Assembly: GCF_032773895.1 (NCBI RefSeq)
Contig: NZ_CP120416.1
Coordinates: 1,300,001-1,364,000 of the forward strand
DNA: 64,000 nt
Source of the DNA: Teredinibacter sp. KSP-S5-2
GTDB lineage: Bacteria > Pseudomonadota > Gammaproteobacteria > Pseudomonadales > Cellvibrionaceae
Direction: 5' to 3'
Of this stretch, positions 27,062-38,000 are shown one piece after another. Below the pieces are notes generated by a model. It did not search any database, was not told where the DNA came from, and saw only the letters and a program-made list of their open reading frames with translations. A program made the translations under genes and the position numbers. Numbering within the stretch: position 1 is the stretch's first letter; every line of letters begins with the position of its first letter.

Positions 27062-28231
27062 ATGAAATTATTCAAATTTATGGGCCTAGTCAGCCATTCG
27101 CCAGCCAGCCATCAACGCTGGCCGCATCGAATAAAAACTATGATTGCGGTTTTTATTACCTTGTTATCCATGTCTTTACTAACCGAGTGGATTACGCCGG
27201 GTATGGATAAGAACCTGCTGGTTGCCTCAATAGGAGCCAGTACAATTCTGGTTTACATCCTCTACACCAGCCCCGTGTCTCAACCTTATGCGCTTATTAT
27301 GGGCAATACAATGGCGGCGGCAATTGGGGTCGGGTGCGCGTATCTACCATTTGATTTTTATATTAGTGCGGCCCTCTGTTTAACGCTGTGTTTTTTCATG
27401 ATGTTTGTATTTAATTGCATCCATCCACCGGCAGGAGCAACGGCACTTATGCCGGTTATACTTGGATACGATGTAGTACATGGGGTGAATTTTATTGTTT
27501 TTCCTGTGTTGACGAATGTCGTTATTCTTATTTTCATGGCGATTATTTTGCATCGTTTTTGGCTCAAAACCGAGTACCCGGCAAAACCCTTGGCTCGTAA
27601 GGATATTGCCCATAAACGGGAAGAACTCAGTCCACTCTCTCGTTTCGGTATTGAACAGCTGGACTTAAAAAGTGCATTGAAGGAATACGATGCATATTTG
27701 AATATCAGTGAAAAAGATTTAGCGCTGGTTTATCGTTTTGCACAACAGCATGTATTTTGTCGGCGATACGGTGATATTCGTTGTGTGCATGTTATGTCGA
27801 AAAACGTCATTAGTGTAACGCCGGATACCGAGCTGGAAGTTGCATGGGGATTATTAAAATACCATAAAATTCAGATGCTACCGGTGGTTAATCATGAAAA
27901 CAAACTACTTGGCGTGGTATCAACTGTGGACTTCTTAAAGAAGGAGTCCATTGCGATGTTGAATACAAAACAAACCGGCTTGCAACCATCACTTAGCCGT
28001 TTGGTGAAGTTGGTTAAGAAAAAAACGATGATGGTAAAAGACCTCATGACTGTTGAAGTGAGCAGTGTCTTGGAAAACAATTTGCTTGCCGAAGTAGTGC
28101 CCTTATTTACCGATAAAGGGTTACATCATATTCCGGTGATTGATCATGGAGGAAAGTTAGTGGGCATTATTACCCAATCGGATGTGATAGCAGCACTGTA
28201 TTCCAGTGCTGTTCATTTTCAACCAGAATAA
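27062..28231 (+). CDS. HPP-family membrane protein with two CBS domains
   Basis: The 389-residue protein has an N-terminal HPP domain (about residues 20-170) with four hydrophobic helices and the name-giving motif NCIHPPAGATALMPV. The C-terminal half has two CBS modules (MSKNVISVTPDTELEVAWGL onward, and MTVEVSSVLENNLLAEV onward), which usually bind adenine nucleotides. Some cyanobacterial and plant HPP proteins transport nitrite. That would fit the nitrogen-oxide genes around it, but it is only an analogy. No clear ribosome-binding site precedes the ATG, so ATG 27080 is a possible alternative. Confidence 0.85.
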   Translation: MKLFKFMGLVSHSPASHQRWPHRIKTMIAVFITLLSMSLLTEWITPGMDKNLLVASIGASTILVYILYTSPVSQPYALIMGNTMAAAIGVGCAYLPFDFYISAALCLTLCFFMMFVFNCIHPPAGATALMPVILGYDVVHGVNFIVFPVLTNVVILIFMAIILHRFWLKTEYPAKPLARKDIAHKREELSPLSRFGIEQLDLKSALKEYDAYLNISEKDLALVYRFAQQHVFCRRYGDIRCVHVMSKNVISVTPDTELEVAWGLLKYHKIQMLPVVNHENKLLGVVSTVDFLKKESIAMLNTKQTGLQPSLSRLVKLVKKKTMMVKDLMTVEVSSVLENNLLAEVVPLFTDKGLHHIPVIDHGGKLVGIITQSDVIAALYSSAVHFQPE

Positions 28232-28262
28232 TTGGTTGCGGGTTAAATCGTGGTTGAGTTGT

Positions 28263-29882
28263 CTATACTTTAAATCGTTTGGTAATGGCATTCATGATTT
28301 CAACATGGTCGCCGAGGTTATTAATCATGCTGCTTAATTGCTCCGTTGCATGCAGTGTTTCGTCAGTTTTCACTTGAATATCGTTAATGTGTTCGACAAT
28401 GGTTACTGATACGGTTTGTTGTTCTTCCGTGGCTGTGGCAATGTTGTTGTTCATCTTGGTAATGATATCTACCGTATCGGAAATCAGCTTAAAGCTTTCA
28501 CCGGCCTTGCCCGCATTAGTGACACTTTCTTCTACGCATTTATAACTGCTTTCCATGGAGTTGGCGGTACTGCGCGCGCCACTTTGTAACTCATTAACAA
28601 TGGTGTTGATTTCTTCTGTGGACTCTTGAGTTCGCATTGCCAGGCTTCTCACCTCATCGGCAACCACGGCAAAGCCGCGGCCCTGTTCGCCGGCTCTGGC
28701 AGCTTCAATTGCGGCGTTCAATGCGAGCAAGTTAGTTTGTTCTGCGATGGCTTTAATCACATCCAGCACAACGTTCACTTTGGATGTGTCTTCTTCCAGC
28801 TTTTTGACATCTTCCGCTGTGCGAGACATGGTCTGTGCAAGTGATTGAATACTATTTACCGTATTGGCAATTTCCATATCACCTTGTCGCATGGCGTCAT
28901 TAGCCTTACTTGTTGCGTCTGCGGCTTCGGCAGCACTGGTGGCAATATGGTTAACGCTGGTATTCATTTCCTCTACGGCATATTTGGAGCGTTCGGCACT
29001 TTGTTTTTGTTGGTTAAGTGTCTCCACATTTTGTTGTGTCATTGCAGTGACATTTGAAGCTAAATCGACCATCGGTTGATTTGATTGAACCAATTCTTTA
29101 ATGATGATGCGTAATGTGTCGGTGAATTGATTAAACGAGTTCACCAGATCACCCACTTCATCTTCCGCATTCGTATGAATTTTGTGGGTTAAGTCACCGT
29201 TATCTTCCGCGATATTTTTGAGTGAGGTATTAACAGCCAAAATATTGCGGCGGATGGTGATGGCAATCGGGAGTGAAATGAGAAAGATCAGTAAAATAGT
29301 CGCCGCTCCGAGGATTACACCAAGATAAATGGTGTTGTTTGACGCTTTAATAATTTGTTTGAAAGAAGTGTCCAGCTCTTTGGTTTTCTGGTTTTTCAAT
29401 TCGGCTAGTGCGTTGTTTGTTTTATCCAGTTCAACTTTAATCTCAGCACTGCGTTTACCCAGGTCTTCAAAATTGATATTGCCATCAATGAAATCTTTTG
29501 ATAATGCATACGCAAGCGTATAGTAATTGGAGAACGTATCTCTGATTTTCTCGATCTCCCTCGAGCTGGAAGGAGAGACAGCAATGGATTTTTCAATGTT
29601 GGATAAAACCTGTTTTTGTAACTCGCTTGTGTGCTCCAGTGCATCTTCATCTGCTGAGGAGGCGGCATAGCTGAGTGTTTCTTTGATTTTCTCAGTTTTA
29701 ACAATGATTTCTTCAGTAAGTTGAAGAGAGGGGTATTTTTCGTTTTTAACCAAATCAATGTCAGTTAAGGTGCTGAGCGTTGAATAAATGCTGACAAATA
29801 AGTAAATGAGGAAACCCGAACTGCCTATTATAGGGATAAGTAAAATTTTGTTTCTTACGGAAGTTTTGGTAAATAGTTTCAT
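28263..29882 (-). CDS. Methyl-accepting chemotaxis protein with helical periplasmic sensor
   Basis: The 539-residue chemoreceptor has a first membrane helix (about 12-34) and a roughly 150-residue helical periplasmic domain. A second membrane helix (about 185-207), a HAMP domain and a cytoplasmic signalling domain follow. The signalling tip [20 protein letters not shown] is intact. There are no cysteines in a heme motif, unlike the chemoreceptor at 46407. Ligand unknown. It is convergent with the HPP-CBS gene. Confidence 0.92.
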   Translation of the reverse strand: MKLFTKTSVRNKILLIPIIGSSGFLIYLFVSIYSTLSTLTDIDLVKNEKYPSLQLTEEIIVKTEKIKETLSYAASSADEDALEHTSELQKQVLSNIEKSIAVSPSSSREIEKIRDTFSNYYTLAYALSKDFIDGNINFEDLGKRSAEIKVELDKTNNALAELKNQKTKELDTSFKQIIKASNNTIYLGVILGAATILLIFLISLPIAITIRRNILAVNTSLKNIAEDNGDLTHKIHTNAEDEVGDLVNSFNQFTDTLRIIIKELVQSNQPMVDLASNVTAMTQQNVETLNQQKQSAERSKYAVEEMNTSVNHIATSAAEAADATSKANDAMRQGDMEIANTVNSIQSLAQTMSRTAEDVKKLEEDTSKVNVVLDVIKAIAEQTNLLALNAAIEAARAGEQGRGFAVVADEVRSLAMRTQESTEEINTIVNELQSGARSTANSMESSYKCVEESVTNAGKAGESFKLISDTVDIITKMNNNIATATEEQQTVSVTIVEHINDIQVKTDETLHATEQLSSMINNLGDHVEIMNAITKRFKV

Positions 29883-30279
29883 AGATTACGATCTTTTCCG
29901 TGGTCGAGTTTTTTATGGACTGCATTTTGTCACCTTAATAATAGGCTATCTTGAAAAAATGGCCGTTTTGTAAGGTGAATATGTATAATATTGCGCCAAA
30001 AAATGAGGTTGGCGTCACATTGTTGTACGTATTGTTGCGTGTTTTGTATGTTATGAGTGTGGTTTCTTCTATATCAAGGTTAACGGCAGGCATGTTAATT
30101 TCTTTGATGCAAAGTTCATAAACTTTGCCGTTCGTCAAAAAATAAAAAATATCTAACCGGCTTAGCCCGGTTTTTTAAATTTTGCATTTTTAATTTGCTA
30201 ATACTATATAAATACAAACTTTAATAAATTATTCGTCTTTTTATTAATGAATAAAATGGGTCTAAAAAAGGAATCCGGT
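29883..30279. other. 397-nt intergenic region
   Basis: AT-rich divergent spacer between the chemoreceptor and the porin. It contains a small terminator-like hairpin (30155-30177) but no gene I can support. A minus-strand frame at 29935-30138 has no recognisable features. Confidence 0.45.
30155..30177. terminator. Terminator-like hairpin
   Basis: AACCGG (30155-30160) and CCGGTT (30167-30172) with a 6-nt loop and a T-tract. No plus-strand gene ends just upstream, so it may be a leader attenuator of the porin or a relic. Confidence 0.4.
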
Positions 30280-31371
30280 ATGAAGAGACATACATTATGG
30301 CCGTGTCTGGTGGCTATATTAATGCCGCTAAATAGTGTTGCTATTGAATTAGATCGTTTGGATGTGAACGGTTATTTTAGTTTTGAATACGAAAAAATTG
30401 TAGGTGGTGACAAATACATTGGTGGGGATCCCAATGAACCAACAGGCGATGTAGATGGTTCATTTGATGCGGATTTGTTTGATCTGGTCCTTAACTTTCG
30501 TGCGACGGACAACCTGCGCCTTGCCGCGGATTTAACCTGGGAGCATGGTACGGCGACAGAGGATGATCGAGGTAACGCCGCTGTTGAATATGCATTCGCG
30601 GAGTACACCATTAAAAATTGGGCAAAGGTACGCGCGGGGAAAATGTTTGTGCATTTCGGTATCTATAACGAGATTCACACCGCGAAACCGGCTAACCTGA
30701 CGATCAAGGAACCTCTCTCTACTAATAAAAACAATAAATTGGGCAGTGACTTCAGGTTTTACCCTAGATGGGGCAATGGTTTAGCCCTTACGGGGAATCA
30801 TTATGTGGGAGATATGGATTACGACTACATCGTTCAGGTTTTAAATGGTGATTCGGATAACGATGAAGCCAATCCTTACGAAGAAGATGACAACGTCAAT
30901 AAAGCTGTCAATATGCGTTTCCGTATTAACTTATTAGAAGAGTTGCGCGTTGGTGCTTCAGCGTATCGCGATAAGTTGCAGTTTGATAATTCCAGTGCGG
31001 ATTTAAGCACTTATGGCCTTCAAGCGGAATGGACCGCTAAACCAGTAGGTGTGGAGTTTGAGTATATTTTTGGCGATGTGAATTACTCTGATTCTGCGGA
31101 ACCGGATGTCAGCCGTTACGCATACAGTTTGATGGCGTATGTACCTGTTACCGAAAGAATTACACCCTACGTCCGGTATGAATTTCTTGATCCTAATGAT
31201 GATGTTGGTGATGACGAAGGTGTTGTCTCTATTTTGGGGGTGAACTTGCTGGTTGATAAAAATATGTATGTGAAGTTCGAACTCTACGATGTCAATACAG
31301 AAGAAAATAATAGTGAATTTTCAGGTGCTGATTTCACTGAATTCAAAGCATCTTTATCCATTGGATTTTAA
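30280..31371 (+). CDS. Outer-membrane porin-like beta-barrel protein
   Basis: The 363-residue protein has a signal peptide (MKRHTLWPCLVAILMPLNSV, cleavage near AIE) and a body of alternating strands (LNFRATDNLRLAADLTWE, VRAGKMFVHFGIYNE). It ends in FKASLSIGF with a terminal Phe, typical of outer-membrane barrels. It is Asp/Glu-rich in loops. The ATG at 30280 is chosen because it opens directly into the signal peptide with AGGAA upstream; the frame itself is open from 30247. It is followed after 13 nt by a small periplasmic binding-protein-like gene, probably in the same operon. This suggests anion or phosphate handling, but that is inference. Confidence 0.78.
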   Translation: MKRHTLWPCLVAILMPLNSVAIELDRLDVNGYFSFEYEKIVGGDKYIGGDPNEPTGDVDGSFDADLFDLVLNFRATDNLRLAADLTWEHGTATEDDRGNAAVEYAFAEYTIKNWAKVRAGKMFVHFGIYNEIHTAKPANLTIKEPLSTNKNNKLGSDFRFYPRWGNGLALTGNHYVGDMDYDYIVQVLNGDSDNDEANPYEEDDNVNKAVNMRFRINLLEELRVGASAYRDKLQFDNSSADLSTYGLQAEWTAKPVGVEFEYIFGDVNYSDSAEPDVSRYAYSLMAYVPVTERITPYVRYEFLDPNDDVGDDEGVVSILGVNLLVDKNMYVKFELYDVNTEENNSEFSGADFTEFKASLSIGF

Positions 31372-31384
31372 GGGAGTGTGATAC

Positions 31385-31798
31385 ATGAGACGACTATATA
31401 TAGCAAAATTGTTCGTTACGGTACTTGTTGCCACATTCTCACTTATTCCCGTTTTTAGTCATAGTGAGACTTTGGTTGCGCATAAAAGTCTGTCGGCAGA
31501 AAGCTTAGATATAAATCAGGTTAAACGTATTTTTCTAGGTAAAATCACCCGGTTGGATTCAGGCGAAACCGTACGACCATGTTACCTGGCTGATGATGCT
31601 TTCTTTAATGTGATAGAAAAAACTGCAAGTCAATTTGATGCCTATTGGAATAAGCGCATTTTTTCCGGAACGGGTATAAAACCTGCGATGCTGGAAAGCG
31701 TTTCGTCGGTGTTGGATTTTGTGGAGAATAACGAAGGCGCCATTTGTTATGCCACCGGGGCGCAAGCGGGTGATGGAATGGTTACACTAAGCTTTTAA
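31385..31798 (+). CDS. Small PstS-like periplasmic binding protein
   Basis: The 137-residue product has a signal peptide (MRRLYIAKLFVTVLVATFSL) and a single domain with the pattern LDINQVKRIFLGKITRLDSGE, FDAYWNKRIFSGTG and VENNEGAICYATG. These are short phosphate-ABC-transporter substrate-binding (PBP-like) proteins. It is about half the size of a true PstS, and no ABC transporter genes are nearby. Such short forms often sit beside an outer-membrane porin, as here. A perfect terminator follows. Confidence 0.75.
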   Translation: MRRLYIAKLFVTVLVATFSLIPVFSHSETLVAHKSLSAESLDINQVKRIFLGKITRLDSGETVRPCYLADDAFFNVIEKTASQFDAYWNKRIFSGTGIKPAMLESVSSVLDFVENNEGAICYATGAQAGDGMVTLSF

Positions 31799-31809
31799 TT
31801 TCTGTAAAT

Positions 31810-31840
31810 AAGCCATCTGCGAAAACGCAGATGGCTTTGA
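31810..31840. terminator. Intrinsic terminator between convergent genes
   Basis: Perfect 12-bp stem AAGCCATCTGCG / CGCAGATGGCTT with an AAAA loop (31810-31837). It serves the small PstS-like gene and perhaps the chitin-binding-like gene on the other strand. Confidence 0.85.
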
Positions 31841-31847
31841 CTCAAAA

Positions 31848-33242
31848 TCAAATCTCGCAAACAAATTCCCAAGCATTGTTTGAACCAGGCGTGGCTTGTG
31901 TCCACCACAATGCTCGATAGACGGAATTGTTATACTTCATCAAATCGCCTTCATCCGCGTGGGAGGGGTTTCCTTGCCAATCAAGTCTTGGCCAATTTGG
32001 ATAAGCATTTATATCTGAAGGATTATTACCTTCACATGGCCCGGAGTGGTAAACAATATCATGGGTTTCAGTCACGATATTTTGTTCATTATCCAGGGTA
32101 GTAATTTGGAAGCTGGTGGTGCCTTCCTCTACTTGCCAGAGATAAGTATTTACCCTGCCGTGTTTTAGGGTGAAACGGCCTAGATCTACTGAAATAAGAG
32201 GGTCTTGAATGATGTTGTTTAACGAAACATCTAATGAAATAATGCCTTTCCTATCTAATGCCTGTACGTCGATAGCGATAGTTTGCCCTAATTTTAAATT
32301 GTCAGGTTGCGAAACTTGAATAACAGGAAGACCATCAGCGGGTAACGCATTGACTTCTGTTACTACAGCATTGGCTGTGTTTTGAGGTGAATAAGATGCA
32401 GAGATCAGGTATTTGCCTGGAGTGTTTGCTGTCCAATGATAATCTTGCCAGTAGTACCATTCCGTTCCTCCACCACTACTGCTACTACTCGCAGAAAAGC
32501 CAGAGCCTCTGGTGACGGTTAACTCCGGTGTAGCAAAAACATAGTAATCACTTGATGGATACCCAGAGCTATATCCACTAATTTTGGTGGTTCCCTGCTC
32601 TCCGGTAAGAATAACTTCAGGTGAGTTTACGGTAAAAGGGCTTCTATAATATTTTATCTCGAACGGTTCAGATTTGGTTGTTTGGTTACCACTTGCATCG
32701 GTGACTTTTACTTCGAAAACATATTTTCCCCAATCAGTCCACGTCCATAAGTGCGACATAGATATTTTATCCGTAGCCGACACATCTTCCGCAGCAATAA
32801 CAGTCGGGTTTATGAGTTCTCCATTTATGTCCTGATGGATAATAAATTCCCAGCGAACAATATCTCCGTTTAAATCGTAGCTGCCAGCCTTAAAATTAAC
32901 CTGATTGACATTGTTCATATCCTTTTCACGAATCAGACCAATGATAATTTCCGGTGTTTGGCCATTAACTGCTGATTCACAATTTCCCAAGCTTTCCCAA
33001 GCTGTGCCCCAGTACTCGCCAACACCCGGTTCATATGCCCAGCCTCCGGTATTGCACCAGCCTTCGACATTGCAACGGTATGCTTTACTGTTGTGTTGCA
33101 CTTCTTCCGCCAACGTGATTTGTGCGTTTGCATCATAGAGAGAAAGTGTTGTGCAGTCGTAAGCCGAAGCTATGTTGGAAAGAGTGAACATACTCGAGCA
33201 TAGAAGAGGGATCGAGAGTGGCGTTTTTATTGATATATTCAT
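31848..33242 (-). CDS. Secreted protein with chitin-binding-like modules at both ends
   Basis: The 464-residue protein has a signal peptide (MNISIKTPLSIPLLCSSMFT, cleavage near ASA-YD). A first module contains YRCNVEGWCNTGGWAYEPGV and WESLGNC, and the C-terminal module contains YPNWPRLDWQGNPSHADEGD and VYRALWWTQATPGSN. Both resemble CBM5/12-type chitin-binding repeats. Between them are two or three Ig-like or PKD-like beta domains. No catalytic motif is seen. ATG 33242 is preferred because it begins the signal peptide; the frame is open to 33386. The protein probably binds chitin or a similar glycan outside the cell. Confidence 0.78.
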   Translation of the reverse strand: MNISIKTPLSIPLLCSSMFTLSNIASAYDCTTLSLYDANAQITLAEEVQHNSKAYRCNVEGWCNTGGWAYEPGVGEYWGTAWESLGNCESAVNGQTPEIIIGLIREKDMNNVNQVNFKAGSYDLNGDIVRWEFIIHQDINGELINPTVIAAEDVSATDKISMSHLWTWTDWGKYVFEVKVTDASGNQTTKSEPFEIKYYRSPFTVNSPEVILTGEQGTTKISGYSSGYPSSDYYVFATPELTVTRGSGFSASSSSSGGGTEWYYWQDYHWTANTPGKYLISASYSPQNTANAVVTEVNALPADGLPVIQVSQPDNLKLGQTIAIDVQALDRKGIISLDVSLNNIIQDPLISVDLGRFTLKHGRVNTYLWQVEEGTTSFQITTLDNEQNIVTETHDIVYHSGPCEGNNPSDINAYPNWPRLDWQGNPSHADEGDLMKYNNSVYRALWWTQATPGSNNAWEFVCEI

Positions 33243-33929
33243 GTATATAGTCCTTTTGGTATTTATTATTAATTTATTGACACCGGGGCTAATCGAATAA
33301 ATACAACCCATAATTTGCATTATGAGCGACTCCGTCATTCGATGATGGCCGAGGAGTTTTTTCATCTTATTTTTTTCTTTATCCATAGGCTAGGAATCTA
33401 GCGTCAATATGAGAAATTGTTATGTTTTAAATAGTGTTTGCTTTTTTCCCGGTTTTGTTTCTTTGGCATTTAAAACTTTCAATTGTCATTTGAGTGTGAA
33501 AAAATCATCCAAGGAAGCGAATTATTATTCTCTTCATTTTGCGTTTTCATAGGTTAGTTTTCCGTCTTTTTTGAGTACAAGGTAACGTTATCCCTAATCT
33601 ATGTCGTGGATCGAAGAAATGAGTTTGATTTGAACCTAGTGTGCTGGTCTGTTTCTCTGCCGTGTTATCGTAACGAATGTATTAGTGACGAAATGATTAA
33701 AGACGATAGTTTACGCTCCGATATTGATACAATGTATTGTTTAGCGCGTTTATTGATGGTGGGTGTATGGTTGTTCTGTTGGACTTAAGACTAATTCCAT
33801 ATGAAATATACGTAACTTTAGGATGGTCTTTGCGTGGTCAATAAAGCAGCCAGGTATCTATCGCTTTACCTTTGCTCGGCTAAACTTTAGAACATTCCTT
33901 GTTTATTTAGATGTTATAGGCTGTTTTAG
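33243..33929. other. 687-nt intergenic region, no convincing gene
   Basis: AT-rich divergent spacer between the chitin-binding-like gene and the efflux adaptor. A plus-strand frame at 33606-33788 has no family features. I see no clear repeat, hairpin or operator. Confidence 0.5.
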
Positions 33930-34961
33930 ATGCCCGGATTTGGTATGAAAAAAATATGGTTTTTGGCTGGTTTACTCTTATCTCCGTTGGTGGATTCTGC
34001 TCCAGTTCCTGTCGAAATCGCTGAAGTTCAATGGCGTCCTTTCTCTACTAAAATTGAAGCGCTTGGCAGCTTGCAGGCCAATGAATCAGTCACCTTATCC
34101 GCAACTGTGACGGAAACTATCCGTGCGATTCACTTTAAAGACGGTCAGGTTGTGAAAGCGAATCAGGTTCTGGTTGAGATGACCAGTAATGAAGAGCACG
34201 CCTTATTAGAGGAGGCTCGTTCTGAATACAATGAGGCTAAGCGTCAATTTGATCGGGTTAAGTCTCTTGAGGCGAAACAGCTGGCCTCGTTGTCTTTGCT
34301 GGATGAACGAACTCAACTGCTTGAAGCGTCCGAGGCGCGTTTACTGGCTACTCAGTCAAGGCTGGAAGAACGCTTGATTATTGCGCCGTTTTCCGGTGTG
34401 GTGGGCTTGCGGGACATCAGTGTTGGTGCCCTGGTCAAACCGGGCGATGAGATCGTGACATTGGATGATTTAACCCAAATGAAGTTGGATATCTCTTTGC
34501 CTGCCGTTTACTTGTCCACAGTGCAAAAAGGGATGGCCATTACCGCGACAACGCCCTATATAAATGGGGAATCTTTTTCTGGTGAAGTTTCCAGCATTGA
34601 TTCGCGAATTGATACGAGTACGCGGGCGATTCGGGTTCGGGCCATATTGCCAAACCCAAAAGGTAAATTGTTGCCCGGTATGCTGATGACGGTGAACTTA
34701 ACCACCCCGGTTGTGGATCAGTTGTTGATACCTGAAGCCTCTCTGGTGCAAGAGGGGTTCCGTCAATATGTGTATGTGGTCGCTCCCGCTGATGGTGTAG
34801 ATAAAGTCAATAAGCAACAGGTCACAACGGGCGCAAGAAATAATGGTGAAGTGGTGGTGATGTCTGGCTTGAATGCCGGTGACAGAATTGTGGTGCACGG
34901 TATTTTACGTTTGCGGGATCAAAGCGAAATTCGGATCCTTCCAGCCAATTTTTCCAAGTAG
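33930..34961 (+). CDS. RND efflux periplasmic adaptor (membrane fusion protein)
   Basis: The 343-residue protein has an N-terminal signal peptide (MKKIWFLAGLLLSPLVDSA from ATG 33945; ATG 33930 adds five residues). The hybrid domain halves flank an alpha-hairpin (about residues 90-160, EARSEYNEAKRQFDRVKSLE). The LIIAPFSGVVGLRDISVGAL block is diagnostic of HlyD/MexA-type adaptors. It bridges the inner-membrane pump encoded 47 nt downstream and an outer-membrane channel. No TolC-type gene is in the window. Confidence 0.93.
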   Translation: MPGFGMKKIWFLAGLLLSPLVDSAPVPVEIAEVQWRPFSTKIEALGSLQANESVTLSATVTETIRAIHFKDGQVVKANQVLVEMTSNEEHALLEEARSEYNEAKRQFDRVKSLEAKQLASLSLLDERTQLLEASEARLLATQSRLEERLIIAPFSGVVGLRDISVGALVKPGDEIVTLDDLTQMKLDISLPAVYLSTVQKGMAITATTPYINGESFSGEVSSIDSRIDTSTRAIRVRAILPNPKGKLLPGMLMTVNLTTPVVDQLLIPEASLVQEGFRQYVYVVAPADGVDKVNKQQVTTGARNNGEVVVMSGLNAGDRIVVHGILRLRDQSEIRILPANFSK

Positions 34962-35008
34962 CGTCTGTGATTTATTTGAGTATTCAGTTTTTATAGGTTC
35001 GGTCCTAG

Positions 35009-38000
35009 ATGATCATTTCTGATGTATGCATAAAACGTCCCGTATTTGCTTCGGTGATTTCCCTGTTGCTGATTGTATTTGGTGTGATCGCCTTTGATCG
35101 CCTGCCGCTTAGGGAGTATCCGGATATTGATTCGCCGGTTGTTTCTATTCGCACTGATTACCCCGGTGCGGCCGCCAGTGTGGTAGAAAGCCGAATCACC
35201 CAGTTAATTGAAGATCGGGTGGCTGGTCTTGAAGGGATTAAATTTATTTCCTCAAGCAGTCGGGATGGTCGATCCAATATCGATATTGAATTTGATTTGA
35301 GCCGCAATATCGATTCCGCGGCAAATGATGTGCGCGATAGAGTCTCCCGGATAATCGACAACCTGCCGGTTGAAGCCGATGCGCCGGATGTCGAAAAAGT
35401 CGATTCCAACGATGATGTCATTATGTGGTTAAACCTCACCAGTGACCGTATGACAGTGCCACAGCTCACCGATTACGCTGAACGTTATCTGGTAGACCGT
35501 TTTTCGATTGTCGATGGTGTTGCACGAGTGCGTGTCGGAGGCGGGCAAAGCTACGCGATGCGTGTTTGGGTTGATCGTATAAAACTTGCCGCACACCAAC
35601 TTACCGTTTCCGATATTGAGAAGGCCTTGCGAGCGGAAAACATTGAATTACCGGCCGGTAGTTTTGAATCGGTGGAGAGACAATTTGCGGTGCGTTTGGA
35701 GCGCGTCTTTGTCGACCCCGAAAACTTTCGTCAGCTGGTATTAAAGCGGGGAGACAATGGCCACTTGGTACGTTTAAGTGATGTCGCCACTGTAGTGAAA
35801 GGGACACAGGAATACCGTCTGGATTTTCGCGGCAATGGCGAAACGATGGTCGGTATTGGCATTACCAAACAGTCGACGGCCAATACCATGGAGGTTGCCC
35901 GTGCGGCAAAATTGGCCGCATCCCGTATTGAGGCGTTGTTACCGGAAGGTATGGCCATAAAACAGAGTTACGATACCTCGGTTTTTATTGAGGAGGCAGT
36001 TGACGAAGTCTATAAAACTCTGGCGATTGCCATTTCCCTGGTCATCTTTATTATTTTTCTTTTCCTCGGTAGTGTGCGGGCCATGTTGGTTCCCGCGGTG
36101 ACGGTGCCCGTCTCGCTGATTGCGACCTTTATTATTATTTGGGTGATGGGGTTTACCGTTAACTTGCTTACCTTACTTGCTTTGGTGTTAGCCATCGGCT
36201 TGGTGGTGGATGATGCGATTGTGGTACTGGAAAATATTCACCGGCGCATGGAGGAATACGGTGAGTCCGCGTTAGTCGCGGCGTATCAGGGAACCAGGCA
36301 AGTGGGGTTTGCTGTTATTGCCACAACCGCAGTGCTTATTGCTGTATTTGCGCCAATTGCGGTGATTGAAGGGGACATCGGTCGTCTTTTTTCTGAGTTT
36401 GCACTCACCATGAGTGCTGCAGTGTTTTTTTCCAGCCTGGTGGCTTTGACGTTATCGCCAGTTATCGCGTCGCTTTTTTTGAAACCGCATTCGGGTAAAC
36501 ACACTCTCACAGAAACGGTTGATAAAACGTTTATCCGTTTGCGCAATCGTTATCGAAAAAGTCTGGACGTTTCCTTGCGTCATCCCTGGTACGTGGTGGG
36601 GGCGTTTGCTCTAGTTGTGGCAAGTAGTGTGTGGTTGGTAAAACTTTTACCATCGGAATATGTGGTTAAAGAAGACCGCGGCGCATTTTTTGTGTTGGTA
36701 AATGGCCCAGAGGGGACGTCTTATCAATACATGAAAAAATATATGGATGAAATTGAAAAACGTTTAATGCCATTTCACGAAAACGGTGAAGCAGAGCGAA
36801 TTCTGGTTCGTGCGCCGCGCAGTTTTGGCGGTACGATTTCCAATTTTAATTCCGGTATTGTGATTGTCGTACTCAGCCCCTGGGATGAGCGACGCCCAGC
36901 CAACGAAATTATGAAAGAGGTGAGAGAAAAGCTGACAGATTTACCGGGTGTGACGGTGGCCACGATCATGCGTCAGGGTATAGGTGGACGGGTTGGTAAA
37001 CCGGTGGAGTTTGTACTCGGTGGTGGCAGTTATGAAGAACTGGCCCAGTGGCGCGATACGCTGGTGGAAGCGATTCAACAGGATAACCCCGGCTTAATCA
37101 GTATCGATAGTGACTACAAAGAAACCAGCCCGCAAATAAGAGTGGTCATCGACTATCAACGTGCCGCTGATTTGGGGGTGTCTGTGCAAAATATTGGCCG
37201 GACTTTGGAATCCATGTTGGCCTCCAGACGGGTGACAACATACATCGATAACGGCGAAGAGTACGATGTATTAATTGAAGGTATTCGCGATCAACAAAAT
37301 AATCCACAGGATCTCGCCAATATTTATGTGCGTTCGGAAAATAGTGGCAAGCTTATACCTCTGGCCAGCCTGGTGGATTTTCAGGAGTTTGCCGCCTCAC
37401 AAACCTTGAATCGATTTAATCGCACTCGCGCAATTACCATTGAAGCAGATTTGGATGATAATTTATCGCTGGACCGCGCACTTGAGTACCTTGAAATAAA
37501 AACCCGTGAGTTGCTGCCAGAATACGCGGTGATTGACTACAAAGGCCGTTCTCGTGATTTTAAATATTCTACCGAGTCAAACATCTGGTTATTTGGTTTG
37601 GGCGTGGTGGTCATGTTTTTGGTATTGGCAGCGCAGTTTGAAAGCTATATCAGCCCATTTATTATTACTTTGACCGTTCCACTGGCGATGGCCGGCGGCC
37701 TGCTTGGGTTATACCTGACGGGGAATACCTTGAATTTATACAGCCAAATTGGTTTGGTGATGCTTATCGGGCTGGCAGCAAAAAATGGTATTTTGTTGGT
37801 GGAGTTTGCCAATCAATTACGTGATGAAGGAAAGCAGGTTGGGGATGCGATTGTCGAGGCGGCAGAAATTCGTTTGCGTCCGATTGTTATGACCAGTATT
37901 ACCACAATCGCCGGGTCTATTCCGTTGGTTGTTTCCAGTGGTGCAGGCTCGGAAGCGCGTGAAGTACTTGGGGTTACTTTGTTCTCTGGTGTATTGGTTG

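Noticed and set aside
27040-27062. FNR box before the HPP-CBS gene (TTGATATATCATG)
   Set aside because: Spacing and right half do not match TTGAT-N4-ATCAA.
29935-30138. Minus-strand open frame of 67 codons
   Set aside because: Low-complexity AT-rich translation, no recognisable domain or clear ribosome-binding site.
33606-33788. Plus-strand open frame of 60 codons
   Set aside because: No family features, no ribosome-binding site, and isolated in a spacer.
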